Assembly (NCBI GenBank): GCA_022843385.1
Contig: JALHNT010000023.1
Location: 59,086-119,370 of the forward strand
Source: Anaerolineae bacterium
GTDB lineage: Bacteria > Chloroflexota > Anaerolineae > Aggregatilineales > Phototrophicaceae
Direction of reading: 5' to 3'
Length of the DNA: 60,285 nucleotides
The notes beneath the pieces were generated by a model, which worked only from the letters and a program-made list of their open reading frames with translations, did not search any database and was not told the origin of the DNA. The translations under genes and the position numbers were made by a program. Positions within the stretch are counted from its first letter, which is position 1. The number at the start of each line of letters is the position of its first letter. Shown in pieces: positions 8,619 through 16,876 of this stretch.

Positions 8619-9353
8619 TTATGGAGCGGTGGTTGCTGTGGCAGCCGCCTGCGGTTCATCCAGTTGGATGTCGGCGTTGAAGTCGTACAATTCCATCGTC
8701 CAGGTGGTCGGTTCCTCGGACTCGGTGGCGGTTTCCGGCTGCACGATGACGAACTTGACCGGCAGCGTTTGTGCGCTGTCGATATAGGCATTCACTTCCA
8801 CCTGCCCGGTCATCTGCACCAGATACAGCATCAGCCACGACACCACTGCGCCATCGGCATTGGAGCGCAGGTGATAAACCGCGGTGCCATCCTCCAATTG
8901 TTCATTGCCGACGAACTGGATGTTCTCCAGCGCCCTGAGCGCCGCCCGCAATCCGCGATCTTCGTCCTGCATCAGCGAACGGGGGTTGAAACCTTGTAGA
9001 AAGGTGGTCTTCAACCAGGGCGACCCAATGATGCGCCACCACTGGTCATCGTCGCGGGCGAAGATTTCGATCTCGACCGGCAGCCCACTGAGCGTCACGT
9101 TGGCAGTGGCCTGAATCTGGTTGGGCGCGAGGTATTGCGCTTCGATTCGGTTGAAGACGGCGTTGCCGATGTCGGTCTGCATCACATAATCCGCACCGGT
9201 GCGTTCGACGATCATCCGCAGCGCCTTAACCTGCATCACATTGCTGGTCGCCTGGTTCATCAGCGCGGCTGGATCGGGTGGGGCTTCGGTTGGGTTGCCG
9301 CTGCACCCGGCAGCCAGGATCAAGAGACACAGGGCAATCAAAAGACGCGGCAC
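8619..9353 (-). CDS. LppX/LprAFG-family lipoprotein
   Basis: A 244-residue secreted lipoprotein: signal sequence MPRLLIALCLLILAAGCSG with a lipobox (LAAGC) and acylated Cys at residue 17. The mature part matches the LppX_LprAFG pattern, a half-barrel that binds acyl chains. Characteristic stretches are LMNQATSNVMQVKALRMIVE, NRIEAQYLAPNQIQATANV and WWRIIGSPWLK. It is the first gene of the operon with the MFS exporter and DUF2179 protein. In actinobacteria this lipoprotein shuttles triacylated lipids for the partner transporter. The same role is inferred here from family plus operon structure. Confidence 0.85.
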   Translation of the reverse strand: MPRLLIALCLLILAAGCSGNPTEAPPDPAALMNQATSNVMQVKALRMIVERTGADYVMQTDIGNAVFNRIEAQYLAPNQIQATANVTLSGLPVEIEIFARDDDQWWRIIGSPWLKTTFLQGFNPRSLMQDEDRGLRAALRALENIQFVGNEQLEDGTAVYHLRSNADGAVVSWLMLYLVQMTGQVEVNAYIDSAQTLPVKFVIVQPETATESEEPTTWTMELYDFNADIQLDEPQAAATATTAP

Positions 9354-9444
9354 AATGTTTTCCTTCCGTGACCGTCAGATCGCAGTAGTATAATCCCGAA
9401 AGTCTATACGTGGCAGATGAAGCCTGTGTTGCAGAGGAGGGGAC

Positions 9445-10725
9445 TCACGGCGTCAGCCGGCGTTCGATGGCGGGCATCCGCAGGCGGGTACCCGCTTCAA
9501 TTGCCAGCAGGCGGTTGTACTTCGCCAGTCGTTCGGACTGGGTGATCGAGCCAATCTTGATGTGGTCGCCGCCCCAGCCGACCGCCAGATCCGCCAGCCA
9601 GTCATCTTCAGTTTCACCGCTGCGGGCGCTGACGACCACCCGCCAGCCCGCGCCGCGCGCCCGTCGCAGGGCATCGGCTGCTTCGGTGAGCGACCCGATC
9701 TGGTTCACTTTGAGCAGCAGGGCATCCGCCGCGCTGCGATCAATCGCATCCTGAATGCGTAGTGGATTGGTACACAGCAGATCATCGCCCAGCACCAGCG
9801 CCCGTCCATCCAGCCGGCTCTTGAGCAGCGACCAGTGTTCCCAGTCCTCTTCGGCCAACCCATCTTCCAGGCTGACAATCGGGTATTCATCCACCCAGCG
9901 CAGCAGCCGTTCGACCATCGCGTTCCCATCCAGCACGTCGTCGTTCAGGTGATAGCGTCCATCCTGGTAGAAATGGCTGGCCGCCACATCCACCGTTAGC
10001 GCCACATCCACGCCCGGTTGATACCCGGCCTGCTGGATGGCCTCCACCGCTGCGCTCATCATTGCTTCGGCTGACTCAAATGGGGGAGCCAGCCCGCCTT
10101 CATCCGCCCGCAGCAGCCGCATCTGATAACGATCCATCATCTGCCCGGCAGCCGTGTTGAATACATCGTAGGTGATCGCCAGTAGATCGGCTACGGTGCG
10201 CGCCCCCAGCGGCATGATCTGAATATCCTGAATCGGAACCTGCCCACCGGCGTGTTTGCCACCGCTGAACAGGTTAATCATCGGGCGGGGCAGGGCAGCG
10301 GCGGTCTGACCGATCATGCTGGCGAAAACCTGGTACAGCGGCAGGCGTTGTTCAGCGGCGCGGGCGCGGGCGAAAGCCAGCGACACCCCCAGGATGGCAT
10401 TCGCCCCCAGGCGCGACTTGTTGCGCGTCCCATCCAGATCGATCAGGGCATAATCCAGCTCCTGCTGCTGGTAAAAGCTCTTGCCGCGCAGGGCGGTGAA
10501 GATCTCGCCGTTGACGTTGGCGACGGCTTTCAGGCAGCCCAATCCGCGATAGCGTTTGGGGTCGCCATCGCGCAGCTCCAGCGCTTCAGCCGTGCCGGTC
10601 GATGCGCCCGATGGCACCGAGGCGCTGCCGGTTGCGCCGCCCGCCAGCTTGCAGGTGACGTGCAGGGTAGGGCGTCCCCGCGAGTCCAGAATTTCCAGCG
10701 CATTCAGCAGATCAAGGGTCGGCAT
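9445..10725 (-). CDS. Enolase homologue with altered active-site residues
   Basis: Full-length enolase-fold protein (about 426 residues from ATG 10725; ATG 10734 also possible). Conserved features: SGASTG loop, RLGANAILGVSLAFARA, GGKHAGG (His equivalent to yeast H159), ADEGGLAPP (E211 equivalent), VSLEDGLAEEDWEHW and LLLKVNQIGS (K345 equivalent). Two usual catalytic residues differ: the QEFM motif reads QDIQ (E168 equivalent is Asp), and the SHRSGETED motif reads SARSGETED (H373 equivalent is Ala). Either it is a diverged paralogue with altered activity, or this lineage tolerates these changes. It has no operon partner from glycolysis. The family call is certain; phosphopyruvate hydratase activity is not. 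Confidence 0.88.
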   Translation of the reverse strand: MPTLDLLNALEILDSRGRPTLHVTCKLAGGATGSASVPSGASTGTAEALELRDGDPKRYRGLGCLKAVANVNGEIFTALRGKSFYQQQELDYALIDLDGTRNKSRLGANAILGVSLAFARARAAEQRLPLYQVFASMIGQTAAALPRPMINLFSGGKHAGGQVPIQDIQIMPLGARTVADLLAITYDVFNTAAGQMMDRYQMRLLRADEGGLAPPFESAEAMMSAAVEAIQQAGYQPGVDVALTVDVAASHFYQDGRYHLNDDVLDGNAMVERLLRWVDEYPIVSLEDGLAEEDWEHWSLLKSRLDGRALVLGDDLLCTNPLRIQDAIDRSAADALLLKVNQIGSLTEAADALRRARGAGWRVVVSARSGETEDDWLADLAVGWGGDHIKIGSITQSERLAKYNRLLAIEAGTRLRMPAIERRLTP

Positions 10726-10746
10726 AAGCGTCACTCGTTTCCGAGG

Positions 10747-11382
10747 TTAATCAAAATCGGTCGGCCAATCGGGATGGTGATAATGGTCAAAGAAGCGTTC
10801 GAGCTGGTGCAGCGTCACCCGACCCACCGAGAGATCGAGCGCGGCCAGGTCTTCCCGATGGAACCAACCGCTTTCCTCAGTCTCGGCATTGGCGACCAGG
10901 TTTTGCTGGTCATGGATCAGCTCACATTGAAAGAAGGCTTTGTAGACATGGAAGATGAAGGGGGGATGCTCGTGCTTGTTGCGGTCATACAGCGCCAGCA
11001 GCTTGACCGAACGCGCCTGATAACCGGCTTCTTCCCAGATTTCGCGCTCGACAGCCAGCCCCGGCGACTCGCCGACATCCGCCCAGCCGCCGGGCAGCGT
11101 CCAGCGTCCGCCATCCAGCTTTTCCCGCACCAGCAGGATTTGCTCCTGGCGAAAGACCACGCCGCGCACATCGATCTTGGGCGTGGCATAACCCTCCTGG
11201 GCGTTGAACAGGCGAACCACGCTGTCGAAATCCGATTGTCCACCCTGTGCCAGCATCTCGGCGGCAATGGTTTGAATCTGGCTGTAGCGTTCCCGATCAA
11301 AGTCGTTAGAGGCGAAGGTCAGGCCGGTCTGCGCCAGCGCCTGTAACCGCTGCGCCCAGTGCAGCCATGGGGGTTGGGTCAT
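10747..11382 (-). CDS. Nudix hydrolase with Nudix N-terminal (PF12535-like) domain
   Basis: A 211-residue pyrophosphohydrolase. The first 60 residues (WLHWAQRLQALAQTGLTF..) match the helical N-terminal domain of Nudix enzymes acting on nucleoside-diphosphate-linked compounds. The Nudix box is intact: G5-E-x7-REIWEEAGY (GWADVGESPGLAVEREIWEEAGY). It sits 3 bases downstream of the SCO1664-like gene on the same strand, so it is probably co-transcribed with that trio. The substrate is likely an ADP- or UDP-linked sugar or similar; not resolvable by eye. Confidence 0.9.
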   Translation of the reverse strand: MTQPPWLHWAQRLQALAQTGLTFASNDFDRERYSQIQTIAAEMLAQGGQSDFDSVVRLFNAQEGYATPKIDVRGVVFRQEQILLVREKLDGGRWTLPGGWADVGESPGLAVEREIWEEAGYQARSVKLLALYDRNKHEHPPFIFHVYKAFFQCELIHDQQNLVANAETEESGWFHREDLAALDLSVGRVTLHQLERFFDHYHHPDWPTDFD

Positions 11383-11385
11383 GAT

Positions 11386-12144
11386 CTATACCGGCGGCCA
11401 GGGATAATTCGGCCCACCTGGCCCGGGACGGGGGAACTTGCGCGCCCGGAGCATTTGCTGGACGCGCTGCTGGAAGGTCATGATCTCGCGCTCGGTCAGC
11501 AGATCGGTCAGAGATTGATGAAAGGCGCTCTTGTGATCGATGAGCGACTGGCGCAGCCGATCAATATCGCTCAGCAAGGCATCCGGCAGCGGCTCGCCGG
11601 CGAAATCCCAGATCACCGTCCGCAGCTTATTGATCTGATTGAAGGTGATGCCGTGATCGATGCCCCAGATATGACCCTGCTGGTCGATCAGCAGATGCCC
11701 GCCCTTGCGATCGGCATTGTTGACCAGCACATCGAAGGCGCAGATGCGGCGCATCTCATCCGGGTGGCTCTCGCCGAAGGTGAAGTAATTCTCTTCCGGG
11801 TCGTGTTCGATGAAAAACTGCACCGAGCCGATGCCGCGCGGTCCATCCCGCACCACCGTCGGCGGCACAATGCGCCAACCGAGTTCTTCCGAGGTGAGGA
11901 AGGAAGCCAGTTCGCGCTTGCACAACATGCCGTCGGGGAAATCCCACAGCGGCCGTTCGCCTTTGTGCGGCTTGTAGACAGCCGTCAATTGGGTGTCGTC
12001 GTGGCAGACCGTCACCAGAAAGGTGTAATTGGTGCTCCAGCGCATCAGACCGTGTTCAGCCTCGATCTGCCCCTGGTTCAGCACATCAAGAACGCGCTGG
12101 ATGGTGATCGGTTGTCGCTCGCCAGGATCGGGTTGTTCGCTCAT
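11386..12144 (-). CDS. SCO1664 family protein (TIGR03843-like)
   Basis: A 252-residue protein similar to the actinobacterial SCO1664 family, distantly related to phosphatidylinositol 3/4-kinase folds. Seen in sequence: SNYTFLV-like N-terminal strand (STNYTFLVTV), YKPHKGERPLWDFPDG, ERELASFL-type helix (KRELASFLTSEELGW), and a catalytic-loop-like segment CAFDVLVNNADRKGGHLLID with WGIDHGITFN. These resemble kinase HRD/DFG equivalents. Together with the next two genes it recreates a conserved actinobacterial trio whose joint function is unknown. It lies 2 bases after the DUF3090 gene. Confidence 0.85.
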   Translation of the reverse strand: MSEQPDPGERQPITIQRVLDVLNQGQIEAEHGLMRWSTNYTFLVTVCHDDTQLTAVYKPHKGERPLWDFPDGMLCKRELASFLTSEELGWRIVPPTVVRDGPRGIGSVQFFIEHDPEENYFTFGESHPDEMRRICAFDVLVNNADRKGGHLLIDQQGHIWGIDHGITFNQINKLRTVIWDFAGEPLPDALLSDIDRLRQSLIDHKSAFHQSLTDLLTEREIMTFQQRVQQMLRARKFPRPGPGGPNYPWPPV

Positions 12145-12146
12145 CG

Positions 12147-12659
12147 CTATGACCAGTAATATGTCAGCCGACCATTTTGTTTGGGGTCAGCCCGTCCTGC
12201 CTTGACCACTTCGAGCGTATACTCGCTCAGCAGTTTCATCTGCTGCCGGTTGCACCACAGCCGCACCACCCCCGGATCGGGTTCCTCGGCTTCTTCATCA
12301 GTCTCGTTGCTGATGAGCATCTCCTGCGCCACCAGCACGATCATATCGCGGTCTTCGTCGTAGCCCAATCCCATCTGCGCCACGCGGAAGACTGGCTCAA
12401 TTGGTTCGCGCAGATCCATATCGATGCCGGAAAAATCAGCCGGCTCATCGTCGGAGGGATCGGGTTTGCGCTTCACCAGGTCATCCAGCAGCTCACGGAT
12501 GGCCTCGCTCAACGCCCAGGCCTGCTCTTTCTCGATGATGAGCGATACCAGTTGGCGACCCTGACCACCCTGTAAGTGAAAGATGCGCTGACCGCGCGGA
12601 CCGATGGTGCCGACTGTGATGAAATCCACCGGGTTCAGTTCAATATCTTTGTCAGACAT
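12147..12659 (-). CDS. DUF3090 family protein (TIGR03847-like)
   Basis: A 170-residue cytosolic protein of the DUF3090 family. Typical opening: ELNPVDFITVGTIGPRGQRIFHLQ, then LVSLIIEKEQAWALSEAIRELLDDL, and a C-terminal region with WCNRQQMKLLSEYTLEVVKAGR. Its function is unknown. In actinobacteria it is consistently flanked by the SCO1664-like and MSMEG_4193-like genes, exactly as here, with gaps of 2-3 bases indicating translation coupling. Confidence 0.88.
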   Translation of the reverse strand: MSDKDIELNPVDFITVGTIGPRGQRIFHLQGGQGRQLVSLIIEKEQAWALSEAIRELLDDLVKRKPDPSDDEPADFSGIDMDLREPIEPVFRVAQMGLGYDEDRDMIVLVAQEMLISNETDEEAEEPDPGVVRLWCNRQQMKLLSEYTLEVVKAGRADPKQNGRLTYYWS

Positions 12660-12662
12660 AGA

Positions 12663-13304
12663 TTACGCCGTCTTTTCCTGCTTACGTTCGCGTTCCATCT
12701 GGGTGATGTGTGCCACATCGTTCATGGTACCCACGTAGGGTCGCCCAAAGCCCAGCGACAGGCTGCTGATCGAGGCGGGCGCGATCACAATGCGCTGGAA
12801 TTCGTCCAGATGCATCCCCAGAAAATGAGCCAGGATCATCTTGATGATATCGGCGTGTGAAACCACCACCACCGTCTGGCGGGGATGAGCCGTCACCAGC
12901 GCTTCAATCGCATTCACCGCCCGCGTCTGCGCCCCACGCATCGTCTCGCCGCCGGGGAATTCCGCCCGCGACGGATATTGCTGAACGACCTGCCACATCT
13001 TGCGCCCCACCAGCTTGCTGATTTCCATGCCCTGCCAGTCGCCATACTGGACTTCGCCAATTTCGCTGTTCTGCTGGATGGTCAGGTGTGGGTGATGCTG
13101 GCGGATGGCTTCGGCTGTTTCCATCGTGCGTTCGAGCGGGCTGGAATACAACACATCCAGCGTGGCTTCGGCCAACCGTTTGCCCAGCGCTTCGGCCTGG
13201 GCTTTGCCTTCATCATTCAAATGTACGCCGGGCGTCCATCCGGCCAGCTTGCCCGTCTTCACAAAATCATTCACAGCATGTCGGATGAGCAGGATATGGG
13301 TCAT
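12663..13304 (-). CDS. Histidine phosphatase, MSMEG_4193-type putative phosphomutase
   Basis: A 213-residue member of the histidine phosphatase superfamily. The catalytic LIRHAVND motif (RHG variant with Ala) is at residues 6-13; a second Arg lies in SSPLERTMETAEAI, and the distal catalytic His in VVVVSHADIIKMILAHFLG. The GEVQYGDWQGMEI segment is the usual acid-bearing loop. First gene of the SCO1664/DUF3090 operon. TIGR03848 family members are annotated as phosphomutases, but the substrate is unknown. Confidence 0.9.
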   Translation of the reverse strand: MTHILLIRHAVNDFVKTGKLAGWTPGVHLNDEGKAQAEALGKRLAEATLDVLYSSPLERTMETAEAIRQHHPHLTIQQNSEIGEVQYGDWQGMEISKLVGRKMWQVVQQYPSRAEFPGGETMRGAQTRAVNAIEALVTAHPRQTVVVVSHADIIKMILAHFLGMHLDEFQRIVIAPASISSLSLGFGRPYVGTMNDVAHITQMERERKQEKTA

Positions 13305-13397
13305 TCAGATTTTCTGCTAAGGTGAGTCGACTTGTCTGGCATGATAGCATATCTGAGGGCAAAAGCGTACATCCTTTTACCCTTGCCTCATCTGGCG

Positions 13398-13724
13398 TCA
13401 GCGCCGTTCGCTGCGCCGGTGTACCCGGATAATCGTATCCGGTTGTTTGCGGATCCAGGCCAGATAGCGGGCGATGTCTGGCTCCTGCCGCAGCGCCTCC
13501 AGCGTCGAAAGCTGGCTGGAAAGGGTGTGATTGCTGAAGAAGCTGTGCAGCGTCTTGTGACACGGCACACACAGGTCAACCACTACCCGCCCACCTTCCG
13601 AGCGCGGGATCAGGTGATGGCGGGTGACGCGCTTCACCGTCCGCTCGCATAACGCACATTGATAATCGGTGTCCCCGGCCTGCCGCGCCAGCAGCTCCGG
13701 CTGTTCACGTCGTCTGCGGCTCAT
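13398..13724 (-). CDS. HNH endonuclease-like protein
   Basis: A 108-residue protein with a compact HNH/beta-beta-alpha metal module: CALCERTVKRVTRHHLIPRSEGG then VDLCVPCHKTLHSFFS. Two CxxC zinc knuckles frame the HH catalytic pair. Its ATG overlaps the stop of the CDF transporter (ATGA at 13721-13724), so translation is coupled. Proteins of this size often lack restriction partners and have unknown roles. Nuclease activity is predicted from motif only. Confidence 0.85.
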   Translation of the reverse strand: MSRRRREQPELLARQAGDTDYQCALCERTVKRVTRHHLIPRSEGGRVVVDLCVPCHKTLHSFFSNHTLSSQLSTLEALRQEPDIARYLAWIRKQPDTIIRVHRRSERR

Positions 13725-15112
13725 GGATCGGGCGGCTCGGTATGAATGGTGACGCGCTCCAGCATCGTCAGGTGCGATTGTAAAAGCGTCTCGGCATGTT
13801 CGGCGATGCGATGGGCGGCATCCACCGTGATCTGCGAGGGCAGCGTCACATGCATCGTCAGCGTATAGCCATTGGCTGAGGGGTAGACCTCGATGTGATG
13901 CCAGTCGATGTCTGGGTAATGCTGGCAGAGCAGCCGGTGCGCCTGTTCGCCGATCAGGCTCGACTGCTGGTCAGGGGGTGCAGCCAGCAGTTCGCTGCTG
14001 ATGGCCGGTTCGATATGCGTGACGACTTCGACCACCTCCGGCAGGCGTTCTTGCAGGCTGCGTTCCAACTGTGTCACCTGTTCATGCGCTGCTCCGAGCG
14101 TCTGTTCCGGCGGGACTTCAACATGCAGCTCCAGCACCTTGCCTTCGTCGCTTTCGCGCAGCCGTACCTCATGCGTCGCCAGCCCCAGCGCATCGGCCGA
14201 TGCCCGCGCCGCCAGGGCATAATCGGGTTCCGGGGCTTCGATGGGAACGAAATGGACTTCCACTTCGGCCAGCCCGCTGACCCGCTGGGCCAGTTTCTCG
14301 CGGATGGCATCGCTGATGGCTGCGGTATGGGCGGCGGTGATGTCGGGCGTGACCTGGACATCAATATCAATTTGCGCCGCATCCATCGGGCCACGGCTGC
14401 GCGCCCGTGTCACCTGCTGCACCGATGGCACTTCTTTAACCCACTGCGTCAACTGCTCGGCGGAGTAGGGCGCGGTATCGACCAGCACGCTGCCGGTCTG
14501 TCGCAGCACTTGCCAGGCTGCCCGCACGATCAGCACCACAATCACCAGCGCCGTCACAATGTCGATCCAATACCAGCCCAGCAGGGTGATGATGACCATG
14601 CTCGCCAGCACCGAGAGCGTCACCAGGATGTCGGTTCCGGTGTGGGCGGCATCGGCGATCAGCAGCTCAGATTTCAGCCGCCGTCCCTCCGCTGCTTCAT
14701 AACGGTTGACGAAGATGTTTACGACCAGCGTGGCGATCATCACGATGAAGGTCAGCGGGGTCAGGGTCGGTGGTTCACCCCCGCCTTGCAGCCGTTCCAG
14801 CGCACTGCTGACGATCTCCCAGGCGGTCAGGAGCAGGAAGGCACCGATACCCAGCGCGGCAATCGTCTCGAAGCGGCGATGTCCGTAAGGATGATCGTCG
14901 TCCGGGGGGCGGTCTGCCAGCCGGTTCGCCACCAGCGCCACCACGTTCGATGAGCCATCGACCAGCGAATGAAAGCCATCCGCCGTGATGGCGAGTGCCC
15001 CGCTGATGAGTCCGATGACGATCTTGCTGATGGCGACCAGCACGTTCAGGATCAGGGTGATGAGCAAGACACGCCGTACCTGAGTGCGCGGAGAGGAGAT
15101 GGTGACTGTCAT
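13721..15112 (-). CDS. Cation diffusion facilitator (CDF) metal efflux protein, extended C-terminus
   Basis: CDF transporter of about 463 residues (start ATG 15112; a TTG 27 bases earlier is possible). The first 200 residues carry six membrane helices with the metal-site pattern ALAITADGFHSLVDGSSNVVAL (HxxxD in TM2) and DAAHTGTDILVTLSVL (HxxxD in TM5), plus RPPDDDHPYGHRRFE. The C-terminal half has two ZT-dimer-like repeats, LARRAS..VRLRES.. and a second copy ending DWHHIEVYPSANGY, so it is longer than the usual 300 residues. Predicted Zn/Fe/Mn:H+ antiporter in the inner membrane. Confidence 0.9.
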   Translation of the reverse strand: MTVTISSPRTQVRRVLLITLILNVLVAISKIVIGLISGALAITADGFHSLVDGSSNVVALVANRLADRPPDDDHPYGHRRFETIAALGIGAFLLLTAWEIVSSALERLQGGGEPPTLTPLTFIVMIATLVVNIFVNRYEAAEGRRLKSELLIADAAHTGTDILVTLSVLASMVIITLLGWYWIDIVTALVIVVLIVRAAWQVLRQTGSVLVDTAPYSAEQLTQWVKEVPSVQQVTRARSRGPMDAAQIDIDVQVTPDITAAHTAAISDAIREKLAQRVSGLAEVEVHFVPIEAPEPDYALAARASADALGLATHEVRLRESDEGKVLELHVEVPPEQTLGAAHEQVTQLERSLQERLPEVVEVVTHIEPAISSELLAAPPDQQSSLIGEQAHRLLCQHYPDIDWHHIEVYPSANGYTLTMHVTLPSQITVDAAHRIAEHAETLLQSHLTMLERVTIHTEPPDP

Positions 15113-15151
15113 GGGGTGTGCTTTCGTCTGTCCGGCCAATGGCTGGCGCGG

Positions 15152-15868
15152 TTATCGAGCTGCTTTACGCGCAGCCAGCAGGGCGCGGTTGGTTTGCAGG
15201 TGGAGGCAGGCGGCTTCAAAGCCGGTTTCGCGCATCAGGGTGAGCAGTTGCTCCAGACCCAGCGGTTGATCGCCCCGATCGCGCACGATGCGTTCATGGT
15301 CGGCGAAGGAAGCGCCCTCAGCCTGTACCACTTTCGACCCGTATTGCCGATCCTGCCAGCCCCAGAGCGCCTGATAACAGGCGAACAGGGCAGGCTGGCT
15401 GACCGCAATGCGATCCAACAGCAGGAAGTAACCGCCCGGTTCCAATGTCTGATGGATGTAACGGTAAAGCGTCCGGGTTTCGTCGGCGGTCAGATGATGC
15501 AGCGTCTGGATGCTGATGACGAACTGATAGGCTTGCTGCGGCAGCTTCAGCGTCTCGATGTGTTTCAAATCATGTTCGATCAGGGCGTATTGGTCGGTGT
15601 GCGCCTTCAGCCGTTCCTGTGCCAGCGCCATCATGGCCGGTGACACATCCACCCCCACCACCTGCACCCGGGGGATGCGGTAGAACAGCAGGTCTTCCAC
15701 CAACCCGGAGCCGATGCCGAGGTCCAGGATGGCCTTGCCCGGCTGATATTCAGCCTGGATCAGCGTCAGCAACAGGTCAATGTGTTCATGCCGGTTGGGG
15801 TTGCCGCTGGTTGTGTCCCTGTCCCACGTTTGGGCAATTTTGGGGTCAGTGAAATCCTGGTAAGGCAT
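15152..15868 (-). CDS. Class I SAM-dependent methyltransferase
   Basis: A 238-residue Rossmann methyltransferase. Motif I reads ILDLGIGSGLVEDLL (about residues 40-54), followed by VVGVDVSPAMMALAQERL (motif II, acidic residue for ribose) and FVISIQTLHHLTADETRTLYRYIHQTLEPGGYFLLLDRI (motifs IV-VI). The ATG at 15868 follows GGGACGAGAAC; the longer open frame to 15970 overlaps the divergent promoter region and was rejected. The substrate is unknown; the general form resembles ubiquinone/menaquinone or small-molecule methyltransferases. Confidence 0.87.
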   Translation of the reverse strand: MPYQDFTDPKIAQTWDRDTTSGNPNRHEHIDLLLTLIQAEYQPGKAILDLGIGSGLVEDLLFYRIPRVQVVGVDVSPAMMALAQERLKAHTDQYALIEHDLKHIETLKLPQQAYQFVISIQTLHHLTADETRTLYRYIHQTLEPGGYFLLLDRIAVSQPALFACYQALWGWQDRQYGSKVVQAEGASFADHERIVRDRGDQPLGLEQLLTLMRETGFEAACLHLQTNRALLAARKAAR

Positions 15869-16018
15869 CGTTGTTCTCGTCCCAGACTCGATGTGGAACG
15901 AGTGTACTGCGCTTGTCCCGCCGTTACCAGAGGAAGTTTTGTCCCTCAGATCTAGCCTCCAGCCAGGCATTGTCCCCTGGTATCATGGGGTTTACGCCGA
16001 CCTAGCCGGAGCCATGCC

Positions 16019-16870
16019 ATGACCGCGTTGATTGATCTCCACATGCATACCCATTTCTCCGATGGACGTCCCTCGCCACAGGAACTCATCACAGCAGCGG
16101 CGCAAGTCGGCCTGAAGACTATTGCCATTACCGACCACGATACCTTGCGCGGTTATCAGGCGGCGCTCCCGCTGGCGACTGAAGCCGGAATCGACCTCAT
16201 TCCGGCGGTGGAATTCACTACGCGCTGGGATGATTACCGTTTCCCGGCAGGCGAAACCGATGTCGATGTGCTGGGGTACTTTCTTGATGCCGAGCATCCC
16301 GGGCTGAATACATTGTTGCATACTCTGAGCGAGGACATCACCGGGCGCGTCTGGGATTGCTGCGATCATCTGGCGCACATGGGCTACCCGTTGAGTCAGG
16401 CTGATGTCTGGGCGGTCAATCCCCGTTACGCTGGCTGGCTCTCGATTATCGATGCCTTACAACTGAAGGGCTATGCCAATGATTACCGTTCATCTCTGAC
16501 CATCATGATGCGGGCGTGGAAGCAGGTGCGCTCTGGCTGTGGCGAGGTCGGCCACGTCATCGACACCATTCATGCGGCTGGAGGGGTGGCGGTGCTGGCA
16601 CATCCACCGGCGGTGAAGTGTGAAGGGGAACGGCTGACAGCCGATCAACTGGCGAAGCTGGTAGCGAAGGGGCTGGATGGAATCGAGATTTATCATCCCA
16701 TGCTGGATGAATCCGCCCGTGCTTACTTTCTCGAACTCGCTGGACGTTTCGGCCTGGCTGTGACCGGCGGCTCCGATGAACACGGCTGGCCTGCTGGTTT
16801 CACCGGGCTAGGGCAGCAGCCGGTGACACCCGATCTGTTGCACCGCCTGCACGCCCGCTGCTCTGGATAA
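16019..16870 (+). CDS. PHP-domain phosphoesterase (TrpH-like nucleoside bisphosphatase)
   Basis: A 283-residue PHP protein with all metal-binding motifs: DLHMHTHFSDG (residues 6-16), ITDHDT (about 40-45), PAVEFT, GGVAVLAHP and the C-terminal GGSDEHG. This is the pattern of YciV/TrpH 5'-3' exoribonuclease/3',5'-nucleoside bisphosphate phosphatases, which use a trinuclear metal site in the cytosol. It is divergent from the methyltransferase and convergent with the DJ-1 gene. The precise substrate is inferred from family. Confidence 0.9.
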   Translation: MTALIDLHMHTHFSDGRPSPQELITAAAQVGLKTIAITDHDTLRGYQAALPLATEAGIDLIPAVEFTTRWDDYRFPAGETDVDVLGYFLDAEHPGLNTLLHTLSEDITGRVWDCCDHLAHMGYPLSQADVWAVNPRYAGWLSIIDALQLKGYANDYRSSLTIMMRAWKQVRSGCGEVGHVIDTIHAAGGVAVLAHPPAVKCEGERLTADQLAKLVAKGLDGIEIYHPMLDESARAYFLELAGRFGLAVTGGSDEHGWPAGFTGLGQQPVTPDLLHRLHARCSG

Positions 16871-16876
16871 TCTGAT

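Noticed and set aside
13895..14953. 352-codon plus-strand frame
   Set aside because: Antisense to the CDF transporter, with shadow composition.
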